From Triparma columacea (taxonomy: Eukaryota; Sar; Bolidophyceae; Parmales; Triparmaceae), in NCBI GenBank assembly GCA_030267965.1, contig BRYA01000308.1, positions 1,026 through 49,837 of the forward strand: 48,812 nucleotides of DNA. The letters are read 5' to 3'. The translations under genes and the position numbers were made by a program. Positions 1 to 9,759 of the stretch are shown piece by piece. The notes under the pieces are model-generated. The model was not told the DNA's origin, made no database searches, and saw only the letters and a list, made by a program, of their open reading frames with translations. The stretch's first letter is position 1. Each line of letters begins with the position of its first letter.

Positions 1-165
1 ACTTGAAATCCGACACGGCACAATAAAGTGCTCTAGGCTGCTAACATAATGGCCAGTAGCAGATTCCGATGAGGCAACTCTCTTTGCCCCAAAATTGGCT
101 TCCCCATTTTCTCCTTCCAGAGGCCTCTGCAAACCCACTTGCTCCTGCACTTTTTTCTCTCCCTG

Positions 166-2568
166 ATGATGCTCTCTCGTGCTCTCTCCAGAACGAGCCG
201 CATTGCTCGCACACGCGCATTCAGCAACGTAGATTTTTCATACGAGAAGCCCTTCCCACTTCCAAACGCTCCAGAGACTGTAAGTATTGAGATTAGCTTG
301 ACTTCACCTTCCCCATCGATCAGCTGCTTTGGATTTCATGCCTATTTTATATCCATTTATTCACTACATTAACAACCATTTTCTCATATTCAAAACATCC
401 TATACACATTACAGCCTTGGCGTAAACTACCTGGATCAGAGAAGTATGTCTCCACAATAAATGTAGACGGTAAAGAGATGTTAAAGGTCTCCTCTGATGC
501 CATAACAGCTTTGACTAAGGAGGGGATGACTGACATAGCGCATCTCCTCCGTCCGGCGCACTTGCAGCAGCTATCGAACATCCTTAAGGATGAGGAGGCG
601 AGTGAAAACGACAAGGTGAGAATGGAGGTGGAGGAGGGGAGGGAGGGGATGAACATAGTGGGAGGAGGAGCGCAGCAGCATCATTGATGTCGCTCGTCGC
701 AACATGATTGATGTCACTCGTCGCAACATGATTGACGTCTCTCGTTGCAACATAGCTGGTGTCTCTCGTCGCAACGTAATCAAAGTCGCTTCGGTGCAAC
801 AACAATTCCAACCCCTTTGCACCTCATTGCTCCTCCCAGTTCGTAGCTCTCGAGCTCCTCAAGAACGCGAACATCGCCGCCGGTAAGATCCTCCCCGGTT
901 GTCAGGACACCGGCACCGCCATAGTAATGGGTAAACGTGGCCGTTCCGTCCTAACCACCGGCGCCACTGACGAGGAGGCCATAAGCCTTGGAGTCTACGA
1001 GACCTACACCGAGCGTAACCTCCGTTACTCCCAGGTCGCCGCTCGGAACATGTTCGAGGAGGGGAACACGGGCTGCAACCTACCGGCGCAGATCGACCTT
1101 TACTCGGAGGAGGGGGACGAGTATAAGTTCATGTTCATGGCCAAGGGGGGAGGATCAGCTAACAAGACTTTCCTATACCAACAGACCAAGGCTTTGCTTA
1201 ACGAGAAGGTGAGAGGGTTGGGAGTGGGTAGTTCGAGAGGGTGGAAGAGTGGGGGGGGGGGGAGAAAAGGCTTAGAGTTCCAGCAAGAGAGGCGGCGGCT
1301 TCCAAAACGCTCACTAAAATTTTGCCCGCTGCTCCGTACCCTAGTCACTCACGGAGTTTGCCATTGAGAAGATCAAGACAATCGGGACATCAGCTTGCCC
1401 CCCTTACCACTTATGTTTCGTTGTCGGAGGTCTCTCAGCCGAGCAGTGTCTAAAGACCGTAAAGCTCGGATCCACCAAGTACCTCGACGGTCTCCCAACC
1501 TCAGGAAGCAAGGGTGGACGTGCCTTCAGGGACTTAGAGTGGGAGGATAGGATCCTAAAGATAACCCAGGACATGGGTATCGGAGCGCAGTTCGGGGGGA
1601 AGTACTTCTGCCATGACATCCGTGTAATCAGGCTCCCCCGCCACGGCGCTTCCTGCCCGGTTGGACTCGGGGTTAGCTGTAGTGCAGACAGGCAGGTGTG
1701 GGGTAAGATAACCCGCGACGGTGTCTTCCTCGAGCAGCTTGAGGAGGAGCCTTCGAAGTACCTCCCCGAGGTAACGGACGGGGACGAAGCACTATCGGAA
1801 GAGGTTGTGAAGGTGGATTTAAACCAACCGATGGAAGAGATTAGGAAGGAACTTAGCAAGTACCCGATTGCGACTAGACTTAGCCTTACGGGGACCATCA
1901 TTGTGGCGAGGGATATCGCACATGCGAAGATACTCGAGAGGCTTGAGAAGGGGGAGGAGGTGAGTGTGAGGGGTGGGGGAAGGAGGAGAGCCTCGCTTTT
2001 TTTGCTCCTACCTTTTTTCCCGCCTCTGCCTCGGTCGCATAAATTTCCAACTCTACATCGCGTTACCCCCTTACTTGACCATTGTCCTGCCCCTTTCGTT
2101 CAATTCTCAACCCCTCAAAACCTCCCTTAACTTTGTTCGTTCCCCCCCCCCCTCCTTCCCCCATATATATAGATGCCCCAGTACCTCAAGGACCACATAG
2201 TATACTACGCCGGTCCCGCCAAGACCCCTTCCGGTTACGCCTCCGGTTCCTTCGGTCCCACCACAGCCGGTAGAATGGACAGTTACGTAGGACCGTTCAT
2301 GGAGAAAGGTGGGTCCTTCATTTCACTAGCTAAGGGGAACAGGAGCAAACAGGTCAGGAAGGCGTGTAAGGAATATGGGGGGTTCTATTTAGGATCGATT
2401 GGGGGACCGGCGGCGATATTGGCGCAGAATAATATCAAGGATGTTAAGGTGGAGGAATATGAGGAACTTGGGATGGAGGCGGTGTGGAAAATTAAGGTGG
2501 AGGACTTCCCGGCGTTCATTGTTTGTAATGATAAGGGGGAAGACTTCTTTACTAAGTGGCTTGGCTAA
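166..2568 (+). CDS. Class I fumarate hydratase ([4Fe-4S], mitochondrial type)
   Basis: Interconverts fumarate and malate in the TCA cycle with an iron-sulfur cluster. Exons: 166-279, 415-615, 840-1208, 1345-1959, 2173-2568. All four introns are GT-AG and phase 0, giving 564 aa, close to bacterial FumA (about 550). The first ATG pair (166/169) opens an Arg/Ser-rich leader ([17 protein letters not shown]) that looks like a mitochondrial presequence. The alpha domain carries PGCQDTGTA (Cys126), TSACPPYH (Cys246) and GVSCSADR (Cys340), whose spacing matches the three cluster ligands of the family. The C-terminal domain begins near residue 434 and has [11 protein letters not shown] and [13 protein letters not shown]. 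The non-homologous class II fumarase lies about 2.3 kb downstream on the same strand. Seen: motifs, splice sites. Known: family chemistry. Inferred: mitochondrial location. Confidence 0.93.
680..800 (+). repeat. 24-bp minisatellite inside intron 2 of class I fumarase
   Basis: Five head-to-tail copies of a 24-base unit of the form ATGATTGATGTCACTCGTCG + CAAC: 680-703, 704-727, 728-751, 752-775, 776-800 (last copy 25 nt and degenerate). It lies wholly within the intron 616-839. The unit length is a multiple of three, so it reads through in one frame as an 8-residue repeat, but the exons on both sides join cleanly in phase 0 without it, so I treat it as intronic. Confidence 0.85.
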
Positions 2569-2813
2569 TTTGGAACGGAGGGGGGGGGGTAGAGGAAATA
2601 AGTCAGGGGGTTGGGGAGGGAGGGAGGGAGGGGGGTTTGGAAAAAGGAAAGCGAAAGAACGTTTGCGATAGAATGTGAAATAGCGTCTTGTTTTATTTTC
2701 ATAACATGATATTAACGCAAGCGATCTATATATCCCTTCATTTCAAATCAAAATTCCCTGATTACCCTTTCCGCTCCCTTCCCCCCCTCCCCCCACCCCC
2801 TTATCTCAATCGC

Positions 2814-4597
2814 TCATAGAAACCAAGGTCCCTCAACCTCCTTACTTTCCCCGCTCGGAATCCCGCTCTTCCTAACAAACGGTTTAAAGCACAGTTCATC
2901 CACGAGTTTAATATCGCAGTCCAGTCTAACATGCCTAACCCTATGTCCCTCTCTCGTGACGACGCACCCTTCATCGTCGCTCCCCTCGTCGCAGTACTCC
3001 AGCGATATATCCCCGTTGCTCTTAACCTCGATCCTGCTCCTCGCCCCACACGCGCCTTGCACGCATTGCTCGGCTACAATAGTCTGCCAGAAGATCCCCC
3101 CCTCCCCCCCCACTGCGATGTGTGCGCTAATACTCTGGAAAGCACCGGCCTCTATGCTCTGTACGCCTCTCTCACCCCAGCATCCCGCCCTCCATACTAC
3201 GAGTTTCTTCCCTTCTTCCCCCAGGTGTTCCATGACGTCTCGGGGGCGGGAGCCTGGGACGGTTGATACTGTGCAGCCGAGTGATTCGAGGTGTTTACGC
3301 GCGTCCATTATTGAGTCCATTTCCTTCTTTGCGACCTTCGCACCTGCCTTGGCTATCTTAAGGGCGTCGGAAGCGGCTTTACTGGCCTTATCAGCGTCCC
3401 CGGTCTCCGCTGCGTCGGCAGCCATTTCCGCGGCCTTTGCGGCTGCCCGAGCAGCCTCGGCAGCCTTACGAGCTTCAGTGATTTCACGCTGGTTCTCACC
3501 CTTTCTTAGTAGTACCCTTGTCCCCGAGCTCCATAGTTTTGCGTAGTCAACCCCGTCCACAACGCCGGTGGGTAGATCACCGATGTCAGTAGCGTCTAGT
3601 ACGACAATCTTCTCAACTCTCTCGTCTAGTGTTAACCCGTTCTGCGCCATCCAGCTTACACCCGCTAAACGACGGTCGTCTAGGGATCCTTGGAAGTCAC
3701 CTCTCCCAGGCTCGGATCCCTTCTGTGGTAGTGTAACGATGACGGCGTCAGCGAGTGGGTAGACGGGGGTTATGGGTGTCCGAGTTGGGGAGAAGGAATC
3801 GAACCACTGGGTCTCGTTTAGGCCGCCTTGGGGGGAGGAGGAAAGGACGGAACCGATACCGTAGGAGGAACGGGAGGGGGGGGGAGCTAACATGTAGGAA
3901 TCGGCGAAGGACTGGGCGGAGGTGTAGGTCTCCATGCCGTAGGTTCGGGGGACGTTGTTGGTTGAGATTGAGGAGGGGTTAGAGGATACCACGGAGCCTG
4001 TTTGGAGGTAGGTGGGTGGGTTGGTGGGTGGGGTTAGTGTGAGGTTGTAAGAGTGTAATTGGAGGTGTTGGTGGGAGGTGTTGGTGGGAAATAATAATGG
4101 TGTAATTATGAGTGTTGATGGTTATGATGATTATTGGTGTAATATATATTTATGTAGGAGGTTATGTGTGTGTATGTGGGTATTAATAGGTATATATATA
4201 CATACTAAAGACGTGTATATCCTTTTTATATCTCATATCGCTAATATTGGGGTTATAAAGTCCCCTAAGCCAGCACAGTTGTTGCCTATGTGTCCTATTT
4301 ATGTCTCATTATCTCCTCACTATACATTTCAAATTCCCCTTAAACTCCTTTCCCTGATTACTTACAATGTAATACACCCCAAGGCCTCTTGTTTGTCTCA
4401 TAGAAGTCTTGAGCTCTCTGTTTCAAGGACTCAAAGGTTTCATTCTCGTCCAATGTGTCAGGAATGTCAATTAGACTCTCCTTAAGTGGACTACTGACGC
4501 TGTTGTGAACACCAATATGACCACCATTAACACGAGTAGAAGGCGCAAAGGAATCTACAACACAAATACTGCTTAGGAGGAGAAGAGATGCTCTCAT
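2814..4597 (-). CDS. Predicted plastid-targeted protein of unknown function (471 aa)
   Basis: Two exons on the minus strand: 4597-4366 and 3997-2814, joined by a 368-nt phase-1 intron (donor GTAAGT, acceptor CAAACAG). The downstream reading frame alone has no good ATG at its front (first internal ATG at 3935), while the upstream exon alone would end in a 79-residue stub whose last codons overlap a perfect donor; the two halves join in frame. The N-terminus (MRASLLLLSSICVVDS, then FAPSTR) is a hydrophobic signal peptide cleaved before Phe-Ala-Pro, as in heterokont ASAFAP plastid pre-sequences. Residues about 260-310 form an Ala/Lys-rich helix (repeated KAAEAA-type heptads), probably a coiled coil. 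The C-terminal third is Cys-containing and globular. No family recognised. If the join is wrong, these are two genes: a short plastid-leader gene and an unrelated frame starting at 3935. Confidence 0.6.
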
Positions 4598-4866
4598 GAC
4601 TAAACTGCTGGATTTGCTCTGAATTTGCTGGAGCTTTGGCTTTAAGGAGCCATAGTGAGCGTTTGAAGGTATTTTCAATGTAAAGATGCCGACGTGTCGT
4701 GCTATTTTTTTCAATTATCGATAGAATTACAACGGCGCTTTCGCAGAGTACTTTCTCAATAAATTAGTGAGGTCGTAAATGTATCTAAAAGAAGCAATAA
4801 TACAGAAGCAGAAATGGTTTCAGGATTTTCTCCCCCAAAGCTCCACTCTCTAAACATCCCCAAAAA

Positions 4867-6674
4867 ATGGACAAAATCAAAAGTCACGTGCGAAGTTTGC
4901 CATCTCGTAAGTACAAAAATTACATATCAATCACACTATACACACACATACACTAATATCGACTAAATTCAACTAAAATATGACCTCTTTCACGACACTA
5001 TCTTCGACGACCCTGGCAACCTCCCAACAAACTCCTAATCAATCTCCTCCTCACCAATCAATCCCCTCTCCCCAATGTATCCCATCTCCCTAACAATTCC
5101 CATCTCTCTAACCATTCCCATCTCTCTAACCATTCCCATCTCCCCCCTCCCCCCCCTCCTTCCCACACCAGGAGTGGAGTCCGACGCCATGGGTTCCCTA
5201 ACCGTTCCCCCCGGTTCTCTCTGGGGTGCCCAGACCCAGCGTTCCATCCAAAACTTCCCCATCGGTGGTCCCGAGTCTCTTATGCCTCTCGAGATTGTCT
5301 ACGGTATGGCAACCCTTAAGAAGTGTTGCGCCTTATACAACTCTTCCAAAGGCAAGCTGTCTAAGGATAAGGCTAAGGCTATCATGGAGGCTGCTGATGA
5401 GGTTATTAAAGGGGAATGGGACGAACAGTTCCCGCTGGTGATTTACCAAACCGGGAGCGGGACGCAGACTAACATGAACATTAATGAGGTGCTAAGCAAC
5501 CTTGCTATACTCAAACTGGGGGGAGAGGTGAGGGCGGGGTGAGGCGGTGGGGGGGAGGCGTAGCTTTCTTTTACCGGAGCGTCTGAAGATTCTCTTTCTA
5601 ACCCATTTCAACCCCCCCCTCACCCCCCCACCCCAAACCCTCCCTCAGGTTGGTTCCAAGTCAGTCCACCCAAACGACGACTGCAACATGGGTCAATCCT
5701 CCAACGATTCCTTCCCCACCGCCATGCACATAGCCTGCACCTCAGTTCTCCTAAACCGTACCCTCCCCTCCCTAAAGTTTCTCTCCTCCTCCCTATCTAA
5801 AAAGGTCACCGAGTTTAACGACGTCATTAAAATAGGTAGAACGCACTGCCAGGATGCAACACCTTTAACATTGGGGCAAGAGTTCTCAGGTTACCAAGCA
5901 CAGGTTGACTACGCAGTTAAACGAGTTGAGGGAACACTACCCTCACTCTACCGTCTCGCCTTAGGTGGTACCGCCGTTGGTACTGGTTTGAACACTTCCC
6001 TCGGTTACGATGTAGAGATCGCGAATTTGATAGCGGAGGAGACTGGGGTACCGTTTGTAACAGCACCTAATAAATTCGAAGCACTAGCTGCACATGATTC
6101 ACTTGTTGAAGCCAGTGGAGCGATGAACGTTGTCGCATGCTCGTTGAATAAAATCGCGAATGATCTACGTCTACTAGGCTCCGGCCCACGCTCCGGGTTG
6201 GGTGAGTTAAACCTACCAGCGAATGAGCCAGGTTCATCTATAATGCCAGGTAAGGTAAACCCAACTCAGTGCGAGGCGTTATCTATGGCTTGTTGTAGGG
6301 CTATCGGTAACACCGCGACGGTAACGGCGGGTGGTATGCAGGGTCATTTTGAGTTGAATGTATTTAAACCTGTAATGGTTTCCGCTGTTCTCGATACTAT
6401 GAGAGTGCTCGGTGACGCTGCCAAGTCATTCGCGGTTAGGTGCGTTGACGGGGTAACGGTTAATGAGGGGAGGGTTGAGGAGCTTTTGAGGGGGAGCTTG
6501 ATGCTGGTTACGGCACTTAATTGTAGGATCGGGTACGATGAGGCGAGCAGGATTGCGAAGGATGCGCATAAGAGAGGGATCACACTTAGGGAAGCGGCGG
6601 TTGAGAGCGGGAAGGTTACGGGGGAACAGTTTGACGAATGGGTTAGACCGGAGGATATGATCGGACCAAAGTAA
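4867..6674 (+). CDS. Class II fumarate hydratase (FumC/FUM1 type)
   Basis: Catalyses the same fumarate/malate reaction as the first gene but with the unrelated, cluster-free homotetrameric fold. Exons: 4867-4906, 5172-5527, 5649-6674; introns phase 1 and phase 0; 473 aa against 467 for E. coli FumC. The start ATG lies in a good context (CAAAAAATGG) and gives [14 protein letters not shown], joined by splicing to VESDAMGSL, the normal FumC N-terminus. The next in-frame stop upstream (4798) excludes a longer start. Family landmarks: [37 protein letters not shown], and the superfamily signature [11 protein letters not shown] at about residue 327. No obvious presequence, so cytosolic is the simplest reading; I cannot exclude an alternative upstream exon. 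Confidence 0.93.
5081..5146 (+). repeat. 18-bp minisatellite in intron 1 of class II fumarase
   Basis: About 3.5 copies of CCCATCTCTCTAACCATT within the 265-nt intron 4907-5171, just upstream of its C-rich acceptor tract. Copies 5099-5116 and 5117-5134 are identical; the first (5081-5098) has two changes. Confidence 0.8.
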
Positions 6675-6844
6675 AGAGGGGGGGGGGAGGGTTTTTGAGC
6701 ACGACGACGTAGTACAAAGAATTTTCTGGGTTTGAACTGGAATTGCTTAATGTTTTGCTTCAAATGTGGTAAAAAATGAGCAATTTGATGTACATCGAAT
6801 TATGAAAAATTGCTTATAGCCGCCGCATTACTGTATTGTTTCGT

Positions 6845-8020
6845 TCACTTCTTCTTACCCCTACCCTTCTTCCCCTTCTTGCCCTTCTTGCCATTCTTCC
6901 CCGTCGCAACTGCTCCTTCCGCTACTCCCACATCCGCTGCTCCCACATCCGCTCCTCCCGCCGCCGCTCCCTTCCCTGTCTTGGATCTTTTCTTGACCAT
7001 TGCCTCACTCTCCCCCCTTTCGTTCAGCGGTCCCGTGCATAGCACCTTGTGCTCCTTCCAGTGCTTGAGCTGGCACTCCCTCGAGCAGTAGGCGACGTTG
7101 CGACAGGGACACATATGGAGCTTGTCACGCTCCTTGGCAGTTAGAGCCTCGCAAACATAGCAGCAGAAGGGACGGCCTTGAAGGTAATGTTTTGTGATGT
7201 TTGCGATTGTAGGATCGTGATAAGAAGGATTGAAAGAATCGAATTTGTCTCGAACTACGTCGGAATCGGGCTTTCCGAGATGAAGAAATGTTGCGAACAT
7301 CTTTATTGCGACATCTCTACTAAGCATAGGGTCTTCTCCTTTGCACGCTTTGAAGCAATGATAAAACACATTAAACACGTCGCTGGTGGTTGGAATAGCA
7401 CCGCGCGTAAGAAACAGCCTGAATATGTCGTGTGCTCCATAACCCATAGTACAAGAAAGTGGTGAAACAACACGTCCATTATCGTGAACCACTGTCTTGT
7501 TCACATTTGCTCCATGATCGAGAAGTGCTATGGCCTGATCAATGTGTCCCTCAGCAGTAGCAACAACTAAAAGGTTGTATACAAGGTTGTCGTAATTGTC
7601 TTGCACCAACCCTTCGAATCGTAGGTCTATATTAGGATCAAGTCCATGTTCTAAGAGCAATCTCAAGATTGTTGAATTGTCACTATTCCTCATTGATGTA
7701 TCTGCAGCCAAGTACATGACTTTATTGTTGTCGAAACCGGCCTCTAAGGTAAGCTTGACCATCTCAACATTATCGTGACCAGAGGCGATAGAGAGGACTG
7801 AAGCTATCTTCCATCCCTCATCAACCTGCTTTTTACAAACGCCTAACAAAACCTCAGGACCATGTTCCTTGGCATACCCCTTGATGCGATCCCAGTCTTG
7901 CTCTATAGCCCATTTTATGCAGCACTGTTGACCTTCTGTCAAATCGTCCCAACTAGATACAGCCACATTTGTGGTCTCTGATGAATTGTGTGTCGATTGT
8001 ACCTCTGATTGGGATGCCAT
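6845..8020 (-). CDS. Ankyrin-repeat MYND zinc-finger protein, copy 1 (391 aa)
   Basis: Single exon from ATG at 8020. The N-terminus has a conserved paralog block (NSSETTNVAV, SWDDLTEGQ), followed by degenerate ankyrin repeats at about residues 70-200, recognisable by LLEHGLDPN and ALLDHGANVN. A MYND zinc finger occupies residues 287-328 with the pattern C-x2-C...C-x-C...C-x3-C...H-x3-C (CYVCEALTAK to HKVLC). The tail is a low-complexity Ala/Gly stretch ending in Gly-Lys repeats (GKKGKKGKKGRGKKK), plausibly nucleic-acid binding or a nuclear signal. MYND fingers bind proline-rich peptides; ankyrin plus MYND suggests a protein-interaction adaptor, but no specific partner can be named. Flanked by two close paralogs on the same strand. 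Confidence 0.9.
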   Translation of the reverse strand: MASQSEVQSTHNSSETTNVAVSSWDDLTEGQQCCIKWAIEQDWDRIKGYAKEHGPEVLLGVCKKQVDEGWKIASVLSIASGHDNVEMVKLTLEAGFDNNKVMYLAADTSMRNSDNSTILRLLLEHGLDPNIDLRFEGLVQDNYDNLVYNLLVVATAEGHIDQAIALLDHGANVNKTVVHDNGRVVSPLSCTMGYGAHDIFRLFLTRGAIPTTSDVFNVFYHCFKACKGEDPMLSRDVAIKMFATFLHLGKPDSDVVRDKFDSFNPSYHDPTIANITKHYLQGRPFCCYVCEALTAKERDKLHMCPCRNVAYCSRECQLKHWKEHKVLCTGPLNERGESEAMVKKRSKTGKGAAAGGADVGAADVGVAEGAVATGKNGKKGKKGKKGRGKKK

Positions 8021-8319
8021 TTTTGAGCGAACCTATCCCGAATGTAAGTTTATAGCGGCAAATTACGATGTGAAAGTGATCAATGAAGCCTTCAAGCTAC
8101 TCCAAGCAAACAGAAGTGTCGTGTAGATGCTAATATTGGAGTCCACCTCTCAGAAAGTTTCTTCTTGGAAGCAGAAGTCGAGAGGAGGGGGACAAAATGA
8201 GTTGGAGAAAATGAAATTGTTGTTGTTCATCTCACGCTAATCGCTAAAAAATGAGCAATTTGATGTACATCGAATTATGAAAAATTTCTTATAGCCGCCG
8301 CATTACTGTATTGTTTCGT

Positions 8320-9465
8320 TCACTTCTTCTTACCCCTACTATTCTTGCCCTTCTTCCCCTTCTTGCCGTTCTTCCCCGTCGCAACTGCTCCTTCCGCTGC
8401 TCCCACATGCACTCCTCCCTCCGCCGCTCCCTTCCCTGTCTTGGATCTTTTCTTGACCATTGCCTCACTCTCCCCCCTTTCGTTCAGCGGTCCCGTGCAT
8501 AGCACCCTGTGCTCCTTCCAGTGCTTGAGCTGGCACTCCCTCGAGCAGTAGGCGACGTTGCGACAGGGACACATAAGGAGCTTGTCACGCTCCTTGGCAG
8601 TGAGAGCCTCGCAAACATAGCAGCAGAAGGGACGGCCTTGAAGGTAATGTTTTGTGATGTTGGTGATTGTAGGATCTCGTTGGGAAGGATCGTATGAATT
8701 GACATTGTCTCGAAGTACGTCGGAATCGGGCTTTCCGAGATGAAGAAATGTTACGAACATCTTTATTGCGACATCTCTACTAAGCCCAGGGTGAACTCCT
8801 TTGCAAGCTCCGAGGCAATGATTAAACACATAAAGCACGTCGTTGGTGGTTGGAATAGCACCGCGCGCGAAAAACAGCCTCCATATGTCGTCTGCTCCGT
8901 AACTGAAAGCATCAGTAAGTGGTGAAACAACACGTCCATTAGGGGCAACCACTGTCTTGTTCACATTTGCTCCATGATCGAGAAGTGCTATGGCCTGATC
9001 AATGTGTCCCCTTTCAGCAGCAAGCATCAAAAGGTTTGAAGAGTCATCCACCAACCCTTCGACTCGTAGGTCCATATTAGGGTCAAGTCCATGTTCTAAG
9101 AGCAATCTCAAGATTGCAGAATTGTCACTATTCTGCATTGATACAAATGCGGCTATGCACATGGATTTCTTGTTGTCGAAACCGGCCTCTAAGGTAAACT
9201 TGACCATCTCAGCGTTTCGGTGAAGAGTGGCCATTGTGAGTACTGAACGTATGTTCCATTTCTCATCAACACGCTCTTTATGAACTCCTAACAAAACCTC
9301 AGGACCATGTTCCTTGACACACCCCTTGATGCGATCCCAGTTTTGCTCAGCAGCCCAGTTCATGCACATCTTTTGACCGTCTGTCAAATCGTCCCAACTA
9401 TATACTGTCACATTTGTGGTCTCTGATGAATTGTGTGACGATTGTACCTCTGATTTTGAGTCCAT
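8320..9465 (-). CDS. Ankyrin-repeat MYND zinc-finger protein, copy 2 (381 aa)
   Basis: Intronless paralog of its neighbours, ATG at 9465. Same order: paralog-specific N-terminal block, ankyrin repeats (LLEHGLDPNMDL, ALLDHGANVN), MYND finger with all zinc ligands present, and a shorter Gly/Lys tail (GKKGKKGKNSRGKKK). Compared with copy 1 it lacks about ten residues, partly in the ankyrin region and partly in the Ala/Gly tail. The MYND-coding stretch (about 8480-8640) is almost base-identical to the other two copies, while the ankyrin stretch carries many amino-acid changes. Open reading frame intact, so probably functional. Confidence 0.9.
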   Translation of the reverse strand: MDSKSEVQSSHNSSETTNVTVYSWDDLTDGQKMCMNWAAEQNWDRIKGCVKEHGPEVLLGVHKERVDEKWNIRSVLTMATLHRNAEMVKFTLEAGFDNKKSMCIAAFVSMQNSDNSAILRLLLEHGLDPNMDLRVEGLVDDSSNLLMLAAERGHIDQAIALLDHGANVNKTVVAPNGRVVSPLTDAFSYGADDIWRLFFARGAIPTTNDVLYVFNHCLGACKGVHPGLSRDVAIKMFVTFLHLGKPDSDVLRDNVNSYDPSQRDPTITNITKHYLQGRPFCCYVCEALTAKERDKLLMCPCRNVAYCSRECQLKHWKEHRVLCTGPLNERGESEAMVKKRSKTGKGAAEGGVHVGAAEGAVATGKNGKKGKKGKNSRGKKK

Positions 9466-9759
9466 TTTTGAGCGAACCTATCCCAAGTGTAAGTTTATAG
9501 CGGCAAATTACGATATGAATGTGGTTTATAAAACCTTGAAGCTACTCCACTTAGTCAGAAGTGTCGTGTAGGTGCTAATATTGGAGTCAACCTCTGAGAA
9601 AGTTTCATCTTCTTGTTGAAGCAGATGGAGAGGACAAAATTAGTTGGAGAAATATGAAAATGTTCATTCTCACGCTAATCGCAATAAAAGATAAGCAATT
9701 TGATGTACATAGAATTCTGATAAATTGCTCATAGCCGCCGCATTACTGTATTGTTTCGT

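Noticed and set aside
680..800. CRISPR-like array
   Set aside because: Units are head-to-tail without unique spacers and lie in a eukaryotic intron.
166..2568. Recent bacterial transfer of the class I fumarase
   Set aside because: Four spliceosomal introns, a targeting leader and codon use like the neighbours argue for a long-resident gene.
2956..3546. Plus-strand open frame of 196 codons opposite the plastid-targeted gene
   Set aside because: Ala/Ser-rich mirror of the minus-strand Ala-rich helix; the minus frame is longer, splices to a targeting leader and is the better gene.
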